Assembly (NCBI GenBank): GCA_002831545.1
Contig: CP025095.1
Coordinates: 2,418,001-2,482,000, forward strand
Length of the DNA: 64,000 nt
Source: Streptococcus suis
Lineage (GTDB): Bacteria; Bacillota; Bacilli; Lactobacillales; Streptococcaceae
Direction: 5' to 3'
Part shown: one piece after another, positions 1 to 11,127 of the stretch
How positions within the stretch are numbered: the first letter of the stretch is position 1
Layout: the number at the start of each line of letters is the position of its first letter
The notes under the pieces: model-generated
The model's database searches: none
What the model saw: only the letters and a program-made list of their open reading frames with translations
What the model was told of the DNA's origin: nothing
Program-made: the position numbers and the translations under genes

Positions 1-883
<883 letters not shown>

Positions 884-946
884 ATCTAAATTCCGAGCTT
901 TTCGCTCGAGTTCAAATATGAAAACTCTCTGTTCCTTTCTTTTTCT

Positions 947-1189
947 TAGTTTTCAGAACATCCTGCATTTAGCACGCATTCAGTTCCTTTCATCATTTGT
1001 TTGACAGGAAGACACAGGTTTCAGCCCGTGTTCAATTCCTTTCGTAGTTTTCAGAACATCCTGCATTTAGCACGCATTCAGTTCCTTTCATCATTTGTTT
1101 GACAGGAAGACACAGGTTTCAGCCCGTGTTCAATTCCTTTCGTAGTTTTCAGAACATCCTGCGTTTAGCACGCATTCAATTCCTTTCAT
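947..1189. repeat. 98-bp tandem repeat, about 2.5 copies, in the rseP-proS spacer
   Basis: Copies begin at 947, 1045 and 1143, each with TAGTTTTCAGAACATCCTG. Periodicity is exactly 98 bp and the copies are nearly identical (one G/A and one A/G change in the partial third copy). Each unit has two related halves. Read on the minus strand, each half contains GAAAGGAA followed by a small hairpin, for example ACACGGG-CTGAAA-CCTGTGT. No open frame runs through it. The repeat, the dyad at 850-883 and nothing else recognisable fill the 807-1204 spacer. Confidence 0.85.
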
Positions 1190-1204
1190 AAATTTCAAAT
1201 TATC

Positions 1205-2464
1205 TTAGAAGAAGACTCTTATAATATCATTCCAAGTGACTACTATCATAAGAACCACCATAACGGCTACACCTGCTAGAGTGATATAAGATTCCGTCTC
1301 TGGTTTGAGTGGTTTTCTGCGAATGGCTTCCAGAATATTCATAACAATCTTACCACCATCCAAGGCTGGAATTGGAATCAAATTGAAGATTCCAAGGTTA
1401 ATGGAGAGCGCAGCCATTAGCCCCAATACAGAAACCAAACCAAATTCAGCCGCTTGAGAACTTACTTTATAAATAGCAACCGGTCCCCCCAACTGCTTAA
1501 CATCAAAGTTTGCAATAAGATTCTTCAAAGCTGTCACAACCCTAAGAGCTGTCGCTCCCGCTTCTTGGAAACCGCCGACAATTTTATCAACGAAACCAGT
1601 TTTCAAAATCGGTGAGATACCAATTCGATAGGCCCCATCTACTTGTTCAGCAGTAACGGAGACATGACGGTTTTTCCCATCATGCTCAACAACCAAATCA
1701 AAGCTTGGGGCTGTTGTTGCATCTGTCGCTGCTTTGCTAATAATCGTTGCAACTTCTGTGTAGCTGTCTGTCGCGTTCCCATTGACCGAAAGAATCTTGT
1801 CCCCTGTGACAACACCTGCAGCCTGCAAAGCACCACCTTCAGTAATACTTACTGCATTGCTTGATGGGTTGGCAACCCCGCCTTGCATGAAGAACAAAAT
1901 AATAAATACTAGAATCCCTAGAATAAAATTATTCATGGGTCCCGCAAAGTTGGTCATCAACCGTCCCCAGACTGTCGCATTTTGATACTGAACATCAAGT
2001 GGAGCAATCCGAACTTCTGTCCCATCTTCCTCTACAATCGTGGCATCGTGATCAACCTTATAGGTCTTGCTTTCTTCCAAGACCAAGCCTGTGATTTCCA
2101 ATTTTTCTTCAAAGTCAAAACTGGTTACATTCATTGGCAAACTGAGACTATCCAGTTGCTTACCAGACAAATTAATCCGCGTCACAACACCAGATTCATT
2201 CAAGCTGAGGCTGGCAGGACTACCTGTCTTAATCTCTGTCTTATCTTCACCCCATCCAGCCATTCGAACATAGCCACCTAGAGGAAGAATACGGATGGTG
2301 TAAAGCGTCCCATCCTTACCCGTATGAGCGAAAATTTTGGGACCCATCCCAATCGCAAATTCCCTCACAAGGATACCAGCTTTCTTGGCAAAGTAGAAAT
2401 GACCAAATTCATGGACAACCACAATCACACCAAATATAAATATAAATGCTAAAATTCCCTTCAT
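1205..2464 (-). CDS. rseP: RIP site-2 zinc metalloprotease (RseP/Eep)
   Basis: Membrane-embedded M50 protease that cuts substrates within the bilayer. In Gram-positive cocci the Eep orthologue processes lipoprotein signal-peptide remnants into pheromones. At 419 aa it is normal length. The zinc motif HEFGH lies in the first transmembrane segment at about residues 18-22. A PDZ domain follows (about 190-280), then the second catalytic region in TM3 ([13 protein letters not shown], about 365-377) and a last TM. It is ten bases downstream of cdsA in the same operon. If the 40-codon ORF at 40059 is a pheromone precursor, this is a plausible processing enzyme in the same genome; that link is inference. 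Confidence 0.95.
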   Translation of the reverse strand: MKGILAFIFIFGVIVVVHEFGHFYFAKKAGILVREFAIGMGPKIFAHTGKDGTLYTIRILPLGGYVRMAGWGEDKTEIKTGSPASLSLNESGVVTRINLSGKQLDSLSLPMNVTSFDFEEKLEITGLVLEESKTYKVDHDATIVEEDGTEVRIAPLDVQYQNATVWGRLMTNFAGPMNNFILGILVFIILFFMQGGVANPSSNAVSITEGGALQAAGVVTGDKILSVNGNATDSYTEVATIISKAATDATTAPSFDLVVEHDGKNRHVSVTAEQVDGAYRIGISPILKTGFVDKIVGGFQEAGATALRVVTALKNLIANFDVKQLGGPVAIYKVSSQAAEFGLVSVLGLMAALSINLGIFNLIPIPALDGGKIVMNILEAIRRKPLKPETESYITLAGVAVMVVLMIVVTWNDIIRVFF

Positions 2465-2473
2465 AGTACCTCC

Positions 2474-3280
2474 TTAAAATAATCCAAAGAAGTGCATGAT
2501 TGGAAAGACAAAAATCATACCGTCAAAACGATCCAGGATACCACCGTGTCCTGGAATAATTTTTCCAGAATCCTTCACACCAAAATGGCGTTTAATAGCA
2601 CTTTCTACTAAGTCTCCGAATTGTGAGAATATCGAGAAAATCACAACTAACAACAACATCATGCCAAATGAATAGCCCGCCAACAAGGACTTATCGACAA
2701 TCAAGAAAATGATAGCAACTACCACCGCAGAAAGAATACCGCCTACAAAGCCTTCAACCGTTTTATTCGGTGAAACCTTCGGCAATAATTTTCTCCGACC
2801 AATCTGACGACCGATTAAGTAGGCACCAATGTCTGTTGCCCAGACTAAACAGAGGGCAAAGAAGACTTTATTGAGCCCAGCCATACGAGCCAGTATCAAA
2901 CTATGAAAGCCGATACCAACATAGAAACTTGATGCAATTGGAAAGACCACATCTGAATAGTTGTAATGACCGATATTAAAAACCGTCGAACCAAGCAGTA
3001 AAAATACTACAATGGCGTAGGCTGTGTAATTTCCATCCGTCGGTAAAAATGTCAGATAATTCTGGAGCGGAAGAGCCAAGACTAAACTGGCCAACATAGC
3101 TAAGACACCCTCGATAGAATTTGGTGCTAGGCGATGCATTTTAATCAATTCAGCCGTAGCAATGATGGCTAACAGGCCTACAAAAAATTGAAATGCCATC
3201 CCACCAGCCAACAAAAAGGGAATGAAAATAGCTAGAGCAATGCCGCCAAATATCACTCGTTTCTGTAAATCGTTTGTCAT
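2474..3280 (-). CDS. cdsA: phosphatidate cytidylyltransferase
   Basis: Makes CDP-diacylglycerol from CTP and phosphatidic acid, the branch point to phosphatidylglycerol and cardiolipin. The 268-aa integral membrane protein has about eight hydrophobic segments. The C-terminal family signature is visible as SQFGDLVESAIKRHFGVKD followed by KIIPGHGGILDRFD (about residues 213-252), containing the conserved acidic and histidine residues. It starts ten bases after uppS and ends nine before rseP, so it is translated from the same transcript. It ends with the usual hydrophobic tail after the signature. Confidence 0.95.
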   Translation of the reverse strand: MTNDLQKRVIFGGIALAIFIPFLLAGGMAFQFFVGLLAIIATAELIKMHRLAPNSIEGVLAMLASLVLALPLQNYLTFLPTDGNYTAYAIVVFLLLGSTVFNIGHYNYSDVVFPIASSFYVGIGFHSLILARMAGLNKVFFALCLVWATDIGAYLIGRQIGRRKLLPKVSPNKTVEGFVGGILSAVVVAIIFLIVDKSLLAGYSFGMMLLLVVIFSIFSQFGDLVESAIKRHFGVKDSGKIIPGHGGILDRFDGMIFVFPIMHFFGLF

Positions 3281-3289
3281 ACCTTCTCC

Positions 3290-4045
3290 TTATACACCGC
3301 CAAAACGTCTGTGGCGACGGTTGTATTCTTTAATCGCTAATTTAAGTGCTTCTCCATCAAAATCAGGCCACGCAATATCTGTAAAGTACAGCTCGCTGTA
3401 GGCTGTTTGCCACGGCAGGAAGTTGCTAAGACGAAGTTCACCACTTGTACGAATAACTAGATCGGGATCGCGTAACGTTGGTGATAAGGTTCCTGTATAG
3501 AGGTAATCCGCTATTAATTTCTCATCAATATCTCCAGGATTGAACTTGGCATCCAAGACATCTTGCGCAATAGCCTTGACTGCGCGAGTCACCTCATCAC
3601 GACCGCCATAGTTAAGAGCGAAATTGAGAATCAAACCAGTGTTACTCTTTGTCTTTTGTTCGGCTTTATAAAGCGCATTGAGAGTCGGGACAGGAAGTTT
3701 TGAATGGTCACCAATCATCTGAATTTTAACATTATTGGCATGGAGTTCAGGAACATACTTATCATAAAACTCCACAGGTAGATTCATGATAAACTTCACT
3801 TCTTTTTCCGGTCGAGACCAGTTTTCTGTAGAAAAGGCATAGACAGTTAACACCTTTACTCCCAAATCAGAAGCCGTCTTGGTAACCTTTTGAAGTGCAT
3901 CCATACCAGCCTTATGCCCCATAATACGTGGCTGCATCCGCTTTTTCGCCCAACGGCCATTGCCATCCATAATCACAGCGATATGCTTAGGGACTTCAAT
4001 TGCTGTTTCAATGCTTTCTTTCTTTTTAAAATTAAATTTAAACAT
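3290..4045 (-). CDS. uppS: undecaprenyl diphosphate synthase
   Basis: Condenses farnesyl-PP with isopentenyl-PP units into the C55 carrier lipid for peptidoglycan and teichoic acid. At 251 aa it has the cis-prenyltransferase signature HIAVIMDGNGRWAKKR (catalytic Asp in MDGNGRW), then YAFSTENW, and the C-terminal RTSGELRLSNFLPWQ and ELYFTD blocks. I place the start at the ATG at 4045, preceded by AAGGAAAA, and reject an in-frame ATG ten codons upstream because it has no ribosome site. It is the first gene of the operon with cdsA and rseP. Confidence 0.96.
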   Translation of the reverse strand: MFKFNFKKKESIETAIEVPKHIAVIMDGNGRWAKKRMQPRIMGHKAGMDALQKVTKTASDLGVKVLTVYAFSTENWSRPEKEVKFIMNLPVEFYDKYVPELHANNVKIQMIGDHSKLPVPTLNALYKAEQKTKSNTGLILNFALNYGGRDEVTRAVKAIAQDVLDAKFNPGDIDEKLIADYLYTGTLSPTLRDPDLVIRTSGELRLSNFLPWQTAYSELYFTDIAWPDFDGEALKLAIKEYNRRHRRFGGV

Positions 4046-4128
4046 GGTATTTTCCTTATTGTATAATCGTTTCATTATACCATATTTTTACCTAGGATAG
4101 CAAAAATCAGGCAGGGCTAAAACAAGAG

Positions 4129-4152
4129 AAAACCAAGGTTTCCCTCGGTTTT
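4129..4152 (-). terminator. Rho-independent terminator after yajC
   Basis: On the minus strand a 10-bp stem, AAAACCGAGG/CCTTGGTTTT (one mismatch), has a GAAA loop and is followed by a U-rich stretch. It begins a few bases beyond the yajC stop and separates yajC from uppS. Confidence 0.75.
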
Positions 4153-4158
4153 TCATCC

Positions 4159-4482
4159 TTATTCTTCAATTGCAGCTTCTGGAGTTGCTTCTGTCGTTTC
4201 AACTGCCACTTCTTCAACAACTGCAGATGTAGTACCTGAACTTGCTACACGATTACGAATAGCACCACGTTCAAATGTCAAGTAAACACCATCAACATCG
4301 AGAACAACCTTTTTATCATCGATTTCATCGACAATACCAAATAGCCCACCAATGGTCACAATTTCATCACCTTTTTTGATTTGATTTAGTGCTTCTTGAC
4401 GTTGTTTTTGTTGTTTACGTTGCGAATAGAACATAAAACCAATCATGGCAACCATGACAAGCGGCAAAAATAAACCTTCCAT
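4159..4482 (-). CDS. yajC: preprotein translocase accessory subunit YajC
   Basis: Small single-pass membrane protein that associates with SecDF in the Sec system. At 107 aa, one N-terminal TM (LFLPLVMVAMIGFMFYS) is followed by the basic KQQKQRQEALNQIKKGDEIV segment and the family core GDEIVTIGGLFGIVDEI. The tail is acidic and low complexity (Glu, Ala, Thr-rich). Monocistronic here, between a terminator and the purA 3' end. The start ATG has the ribosome site AAGAGGTAAACAA. Confidence 0.92.
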   Translation of the reverse strand: MEGLFLPLVMVAMIGFMFYSQRKQQKQRQEALNQIKKGDEIVTIGGLFGIVDEIDDKKVVLDVDGVYLTFERGAIRNRVASSGTTSAVVEEVAVETTEATPEAAIEE

Positions 4483-4593
4483 TTGTTTACCTCTTTTATT
4501 GTTTGATAAGCATGATTATATCAAATTCTGGACAAGAAAGCAAAGTTCGACCAAACAGAAAAAGACCGAACTCTCGTTCAGCCTTTATCCATC

Positions 4594-6144
<1,551 letters not shown>

Positions 6145-6193
6145 TTACCAACTTCATTTTTTCTTTCAAAACGTAGCAGAAATTTGTATTTGT

Positions 6194-6221
6194 TTTACAA
6201 ACTAGATAAAATTGGTATAAG
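6194..6221 (+). promoter_or_regulatory. probable gshAB promoter
   Basis: TTTACA (6194-6199), a 16-base spacer and TATAAG (6216-6221), 28 bases upstream of the chosen gshAB start. Both boxes are moderate matches. This is the only reasonable sigma-A-like pair close to the start. Confidence 0.4.
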
Positions 6222-6249
6222 ACACTATCAGAAATTGGACGGATTGCTT

Positions 6250-8481
6250 ATGTTACAGAAATTATCCCAAAATAGTCCCATCCTCCAAGCCACCTTTGGT
6301 TTGGAACGGGAATCCTTACGAATAAATAGCGACAACCGCGTGGCTCAGACACCACATCCTGAAAAACTGGGCTCACGCAGTTTTCACCCCTATATTCAGA
6401 CCGATTACAGCGAGCCACAACTAGAACTGATTACACCCGTGGCTCATTCGACCAAGGAAGCACGTCGTTTCCTCGGAGCCATCACAGATGTAGCGGTGCG
6501 GTCTATGGAAAAAACGGAATACCTCTGGCCCCTATCCATGCCACCTGTGATTTCAGAAGAAGAAATCCAAATTGCTCAACTGGAAAGTGACTATGAGTAT
6601 CAGTACCGTGTCGGCTTGGCAGAACGCTATGGTAAGTTGCTCCAGTCTATGTCAGGCATCCACTACAACTTCGAGCTCGGCAAGGACCTGACCCAGCAAC
6701 TCTTTGAAGCCAGCGATTACGACGACCTCATCACCTTCAAAAATGCCCTCTATCTCAAGCTGGCTCAGAATTTCCTACGCTACCGCTGGCTCTTAACTTA
6801 CTTATATGGAGCAAGTAGTTTAGCCGAAAAAGGATTTTTATCCGAGGAAGTCGGTTGCGTTCGTTCCATTCGCAACTCCAAACATGGCTATGTTAATGCC
6901 GAAGACGTTCATATTTCTTTCTCTTCTCTCGAACAATACGTGGCTGACATCGAACAAGCTGTCCAGTCTGGTCAACTATCCGCTGAGAAGGAATTTTACT
7001 CAGCTGTCCGCCTCCGTGGTGCCAAGACTAGCCGTGACTACCTCAGCAAGGGGATTTCTTATTTAGAATTCCGTTCCTTCGACCTTAACCCCTATGACCC
7101 GCTTGCTATTAGTCAGGAAACCCTTGATACAGTCCACCTCTTTATCTTATCTCTTCTTTGGCTAGACCAACTGACAGATGTTGATAACACCCTAGCAAAA
7201 GCAGATAAACTTAACAACCTCATCGCCCTTAGCCACCCCCACACACCTCTACCTAGCGAGGCCGATGCCACGCCAATCTTGACAGCCATGAAAGCCATAG
7301 TTGCCCACTTTGGGCTGGACGACTACTATGGCCAGCTCATTGCACATGTGGAGGCCGCTCTTCAAGACCCACATCTGACCCTTTCCGGAAAAATAGCAGA
7401 GCAGGTTGAAGATGGGTCTCTGGAAAAGTTTGGTCAGCAGCAGGGACAAGTCTTTCATGACTATGCTTGGACAGCCCCTTACGCCCTCAAGGGCTATGAA
7501 AACATGGAACTCTCCACCCAGTTGATTCTCTTTGACGCCATTCAAATGGGCTTGCATGTCGAGATTTTGGATGAAGAAGACCAATTTCTCAAACTCTGGC
7601 ATGGTGACCATGTCGAGTACATCAAAAATGGCAACATGACCTCCAAGGACAATTACGTCATTCCTCTAGCCATGGCCAACAAGGTCGTGACCAAGAAAAT
7701 CTTGGACCAGGCTGGTTTTCCAGTACCTGCGGGAGCTGAATTTGCAAACAAGACAGATGCCCTGCGGTATTACGGACAGGTAGCCAGCTCTGCCATTGTT
7801 GTCAAACCAAAATCTACCAACTTCGGCCTTGGCATCTCTATCTTCCAGGAGCCAGCCAGCCTTGCGGACTATGAAAAAGCCCTGGACATCGCCTTTTCAG
7901 AAGATAGCCATGTGCTCGTGGAGGAGTTCGTAGCGGGAACTGAGTACCGCTTCTTTATCCTTGATGGCAAGTGCGAGGCTGTCCTGCTCCGCGTCGCGGC
8001 CAATGTCGTGGGTGACGGTAGCTCAACCATCCGTGAATTGGTGGACCAAAAAAACCAAGATCCACTGCGAGGGCGTGACCATCGTTCGCCACTTGAAATC
8101 ATCAATCTGGGTGATATCGAACTGCTCATGTTGGAGCAACAGGGCTACACACCTGATACGGTCTTGCCAGAAGGCGTCCAAGCCTTTCTGCGTGGCAATT
8201 CCAATATCTCAACGGGTGGTGACTCCATCGATATGACCGACCAGATGGACGAGTCCTACAAGCAACTGGCTGCCGCTATGGCGACTGCTATGGGAGCTTG
8301 GGCCTGTGGTGTGGACTTGATTATCCCCGACCGCACCAAGCCAGCCAGCAAGGACGAGCCCAACTGCACCTGCATCGAACTCAACTTCAACCCTGCCATG
8401 TACCTGCACACCTACACATACGCAGGACCTGGGCAGAGCATTACACCGAAAATCTTGCGAAAGTTATTTCCTGAACTGTAA
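6250..8481 (+). CDS. gshAB: bifunctional glutamate-cysteine ligase/glutathione synthetase
   Basis: Makes glutathione in two ATP-dependent steps in one polypeptide, supporting oxidative stress defence. At 743 aa it matches the streptococcal fusion size. The N-terminal part (about 1-460) is a proteobacterial-type gamma-glutamylcysteine ligase with [31 protein letters not shown] and [12 protein letters not shown]. The C-terminal part (about 480-743) is an ATP-grasp domain: [46 protein letters not shown] and [10 protein letters not shown]. The start at 6250 (MLQKLSQ) is chosen because conserved sequence begins there; the 22-codon upstream extension overlaps the promoter. The gene is monocistronic. 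Confidence 0.95.
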   Translation: MLQKLSQNSPILQATFGLERESLRINSDNRVAQTPHPEKLGSRSFHPYIQTDYSEPQLELITPVAHSTKEARRFLGAITDVAVRSMEKTEYLWPLSMPPVISEEEIQIAQLESDYEYQYRVGLAERYGKLLQSMSGIHYNFELGKDLTQQLFEASDYDDLITFKNALYLKLAQNFLRYRWLLTYLYGASSLAEKGFLSEEVGCVRSIRNSKHGYVNAEDVHISFSSLEQYVADIEQAVQSGQLSAEKEFYSAVRLRGAKTSRDYLSKGISYLEFRSFDLNPYDPLAISQETLDTVHLFILSLLWLDQLTDVDNTLAKADKLNNLIALSHPHTPLPSEADATPILTAMKAIVAHFGLDDYYGQLIAHVEAALQDPHLTLSGKIAEQVEDGSLEKFGQQQGQVFHDYAWTAPYALKGYENMELSTQLILFDAIQMGLHVEILDEEDQFLKLWHGDHVEYIKNGNMTSKDNYVIPLAMANKVVTKKILDQAGFPVPAGAEFANKTDALRYYGQVASSAIVVKPKSTNFGLGISIFQEPASLADYEKALDIAFSEDSHVLVEEFVAGTEYRFFILDGKCEAVLLRVAANVVGDGSSTIRELVDQKNQDPLRGRDHRSPLEIINLGDIELLMLEQQGYTPDTVLPEGVQAFLRGNSNISTGGDSIDMTDQMDESYKQLAAAMATAMGAWACGVDLIIPDRTKPASKDEPNCTCIELNFNPAMYLHTYTYAGPGQSITPKILRKLFPEL

Positions 8482-8558
8482 ACTGGCTAGTCATAGTCAG
8501 TTTCTTCTTTCGGTCACTCCCTTTCCCCATTTTCCCCACTTATGCTATAATAATCCTT

Positions 8559-9425
8559 ATGGATAAAATTATTAAAACACTATCAAAAAGCGGGCATTTC
8601 CGTGCCTTTGTGCTAGACAGCACAGAAACCGTGAAAACAGCCCAAGAAAAACACGACACCATGGCGTCGTCCACCGTTGCTCTGGGTCGCACTCTCATTG
8701 CCAATCAGATCTTGGCTGCCAATGAAAAAGGCGACACCAAGATCACCCTAAAAATCTTAGCTAGCGGTGCTGTTGGGGCTATCATCTCCGTTGCCAATAC
8801 CAAAGGTCAGGTCAAGGGCTACATTCAAAATCCTGACTTAGACTACAAACGGACAGCGACTGGCGAAGTCATCGTTGGGCCTCTCGTGGGCAATGGTCAA
8901 TTCCTAGTTATCACAGACTACGGAACAGGTCATCCTTACAACTCCATGACCCCCTTGATTTCTGGTGAAATCGGTGAAGACTTTGCTTACTTCCTGACAG
9001 ACAGCCAGCAGACACCATCTGCGGTGGGACTAAATGTCTTGTTGGACGAGGAAGACAAGGTCAAGGTAGCTGGTGGCTTCTTGCTGCAAGTTCTTCCAGG
9101 TGCGACCGAGGCTGAAATTGCCCGTTTCGAGAAACGCATCCAAGAAATGCCTGCCATTTCAAGCTTGCTGGCTTCTGAAAACCACATGGAAGCTCTGCTA
9201 TCCGCCATTTATGGCGACGACGACTTCAAACGCCTGTCAGAAGAAGAAATCGGTTTTGTCTGCGACTGCTCTAAAGACCGCTTCCTCGATGCTCTAGCCA
9301 GCTTGCCAAAAGCGGACCTGCAAGAGATGAAGGAAGAAGACAAAGGTGTGGACATCACCTGTCAATTCTGCCAGACCCATTACCACTTTGACGAAAACGA
9401 TTTGGAGGAACTCATCAATGGCTAA
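8559..9425 (+). CDS. hslO: redox-regulated chaperone Hsp33
   Basis: Holdase chaperone switched on by oxidation of a zinc-binding tetracysteine centre. The 288-aa protein starts [20 protein letters not shown]. The C-terminal redox switch is visible as CDCSKDRF (CxC) and [10 protein letters not shown] (CxxC), giving all four ligands. TATAAT lies just upstream at about 8543-8548, followed by a short leader. The gene overlaps dus by eight bases, so the two are translationally linked, as in other streptococci. Confidence 0.95.
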   Translation: MDKIIKTLSKSGHFRAFVLDSTETVKTAQEKHDTMASSTVALGRTLIANQILAANEKGDTKITLKILASGAVGAIISVANTKGQVKGYIQNPDLDYKRTATGEVIVGPLVGNGQFLVITDYGTGHPYNSMTPLISGEIGEDFAYFLTDSQQTPSAVGLNVLLDEEDKVKVAGGFLLQVLPGATEAEIARFEKRIQEMPAISSLLASENHMEALLSAIYGDDDFKRLSEEEIGFVCDCSKDRFLDALASLPKADLQEMKEEDKGVDITCQFCQTHYHFDENDLEELING

Positions 9426-10422
9426 TCTCAATACCCCTTTTATGATTGGTGATGTAGAAATCCCCAATCGCTGCGTGCTGGCCCCAATGGCTGGCGTGAC
9501 CAACTCGGCCTTCCGTACCATTGCCAAAGAAATGGGCGCTGGCCTAGTCGTTATGGAAATGATTTCTGAAAAAGGCCTTCTCTACAACAACGAGAAGACC
9601 CTCCATATGCTCCATATCGACGACAACGAATACCCTATGTCTATCCAGCTTTTCGGCGGCGATGCCGAAGGACTAAAACGGGCTGCCGACTTCATCCAAA
9701 CCAACACCAAGGCTAATATCGTCGATATTAACATGGGCTGCCCTGTCAACAAGGTCGTTAAAAACGAAGCTGGTGCCAAGTGGCTCAAGGACCCCGACAA
9801 GATTTACCACATCATCAAGGAAGTGACCTCAGTCCTCGACATTCCCTTGACTGTTAAAATGCGGACCGGTTGGAACAATACCGACCTGGCGGTCGAAAAT
9901 GCCCTGGCCGCAGAAAGTGCCGGTGTGTCTGCCCTGGCCATGCACGGACGGACTCGCGAGCAGATGTACACAGGAACGGTTGACCTGGAAACCCTCACCA
10001 AGGTGGCTGGCAGCCTGACCAAGATTCCCTTCATCGCAAACGGCGACATCCGCACTGTAGAAGATGCCCGCCAGCGAATCGAGGAAGTCGGAGCTGATGC
10101 CGTCATGGTCGGACGAACTGCTATGGGCAATCCTTATATCTTCAACCAAATCAACCACTATCTTGAAACAGGAGAAGTCCTGCCCGACCTCTCCTTTGAC
10201 GACAAACTCAATGTCGCCTTTGACCACCTGACCCGATTGACCAATCTCAAAGGCGAATCCATTGCCGTACGTGAATTCCGTGGTCTTGCCCCTCACTACC
10301 TCCGTGGTTCAGCAGGTGCTGCCAAGATCCGTGGAGCCGTTGCCCGAGCAGAGACTATCGAGCAGGTCCAAGAACTCTTTGACCAAGCACGAGAAGCCTA
10401 TCAAGAACGGATTGCTAAATAA
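9418..10422 (+). CDS. dus: tRNA-dihydrouridine synthase, DusB type
   Basis: FMN enzyme that reduces uridines in the tRNA D-loop. The 334-aa protein begins [20 protein letters not shown]. Family blocks are [13 protein letters not shown], the catalytic Cys in [33 protein letters not shown] and [10 protein letters not shown]. An in-frame start at 9346 would lie inside hslO and adds no conserved residues, so the ATG at 9418, overlapping the hslO stop, is used. A bidirectional terminator follows. Confidence 0.95.
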   Translation: MANLNTPFMIGDVEIPNRCVLAPMAGVTNSAFRTIAKEMGAGLVVMEMISEKGLLYNNEKTLHMLHIDDNEYPMSIQLFGGDAEGLKRAADFIQTNTKANIVDINMGCPVNKVVKNEAGAKWLKDPDKIYHIIKEVTSVLDIPLTVKMRTGWNNTDLAVENALAAESAGVSALAMHGRTREQMYTGTVDLETLTKVAGSLTKIPFIANGDIRTVEDARQRIEEVGADAVMVGRTAMGNPYIFNQINHYLETGEVLPDLSFDDKLNVAFDHLTRLTNLKGESIAVREFRGLAPHYLRGSAGAAKIRGAVARAETIEQVQELFDQAREAYQERIAK

Positions 10423-10461
10423 GATAAACTGGCAGGTTAAAACTCGCTAACAATGAAACAG

Positions 10462-10506
10462 AAAAACGCATAAAGCCAAGATGATAACTTGATTTTATGC
10501 GTTTTT
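10462..10506. terminator. bidirectional terminator between dus and the nadR-like gene
   Basis: AAAAACGCATAAA (10462-10474) pairs over 13 bp with TTTATGCGTTTTT (10494-10506) around a 19-base loop, with A and T runs on both sides. It sits between convergent genes. Confidence 0.85.
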
Positions 10507-10520
10507 TCTGTATGAGCACA

Positions 10521-11009
10521 TTATTCCTGCTCAGCAAAAAAGTCAACAAAGGCAGGAGCAATGTAATCCTGGTATTGTTGAGGATGTTCACGAATGAGGG
10601 TTGCTGAAATACCAAATTTTCTAGGACTGAAATGCGCTTGATAGCCTCGACTGTGCAGTTCCTGAGCGTATTCTTCCTCAGACACATAGAAAACTGGTAC
10701 TTGATGTTCTGACAAGTCCAACAAAGCAAGCAGGCGTTCTAACCAAAGGTCCCAACCATCTGGATAGGGAGGCAAGTCCGTTTCATCCAGGGCACGAACT
10801 TCGACAAAATCATCACCCTCAAACTGCTCTTGAGCAAATTGAAATCGTTTGATCAGGTCTAAACCTATCCTATCCCCACGATCCCTATCAAAGCCTGAAA
10901 CCACCACACAAACTTGACCACAATCCAACTTTGCTCGTTCAATTAAATCCAAATGTCCCTTGTGCATGGGGGCAAAGGTTCCGAAAACAACAGCTATGGT
11001 TTGATTCAT
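10521..11009 (-). CDS. NadR-like nicotinamide-nucleotide adenylyltransferase domain protein
   Basis: The 162-aa protein is a single nucleotidyltransferase domain. FGTFAPMHKGH near the N-terminus holds the HxGH ATP-binding motif, and ISATLIRE near residue 140 is the second ISxTxxR motif. Sequence throughout resembles the N-terminal half of streptococcal NadR (VVSGFDRDRGDRIGL, YPDGWDLWLERLLA). Full NadR proteins of about 350 aa continue into a ribosylnicotinamide kinase domain. This one stops cleanly after the adenylyltransferase fold and a terminator follows, so it is either a stand-alone paralogue or a shortened gene. The substrate is inferred from the family. Moderate certainty. Confidence 0.7.
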   Translation of the reverse strand: MNQTIAVVFGTFAPMHKGHLDLIERAKLDCGQVCVVVSGFDRDRGDRIGLDLIKRFQFAQEQFEGDDFVEVRALDETDLPPYPDGWDLWLERLLALLDLSEHQVPVFYVSEEEYAQELHSRGYQAHFSPRKFGISATLIREHPQQYQDYIAPAFVDFFAEQE

Positions 11010-11024
11010 AGATTTCCTTTCTAA

Positions 11025-11060
11025 TAGTTAAAGAGGCGAGCAAGCTCACCTCTCCAACTA
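11025..11060. terminator. strong hairpin downstream of clpC
   Basis: TAGTT-aa-AGAGG-c-GAGC, AA loop, GCTC-a-CCTCT-cc-AACTA. It forms three stem blocks. The minus-strand side has only a weak U run (TTTAACTATTAG), so termination or processing at the clpC/nadR-like boundary is a guess. Confidence 0.45.
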
Positions 11061-11127
11061 TTTCATGCGTTTTTCAAAACTGAAGAACAATTCTGCATCT
11101 GGAAAGGATAGCAACAACAAGCACTCC

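Noticed and set aside
947..1189. Tandem repeat considered as a CRISPR array
   Set aside because: 98-bp units are identical throughout without variable spacers and no cas genes are present.
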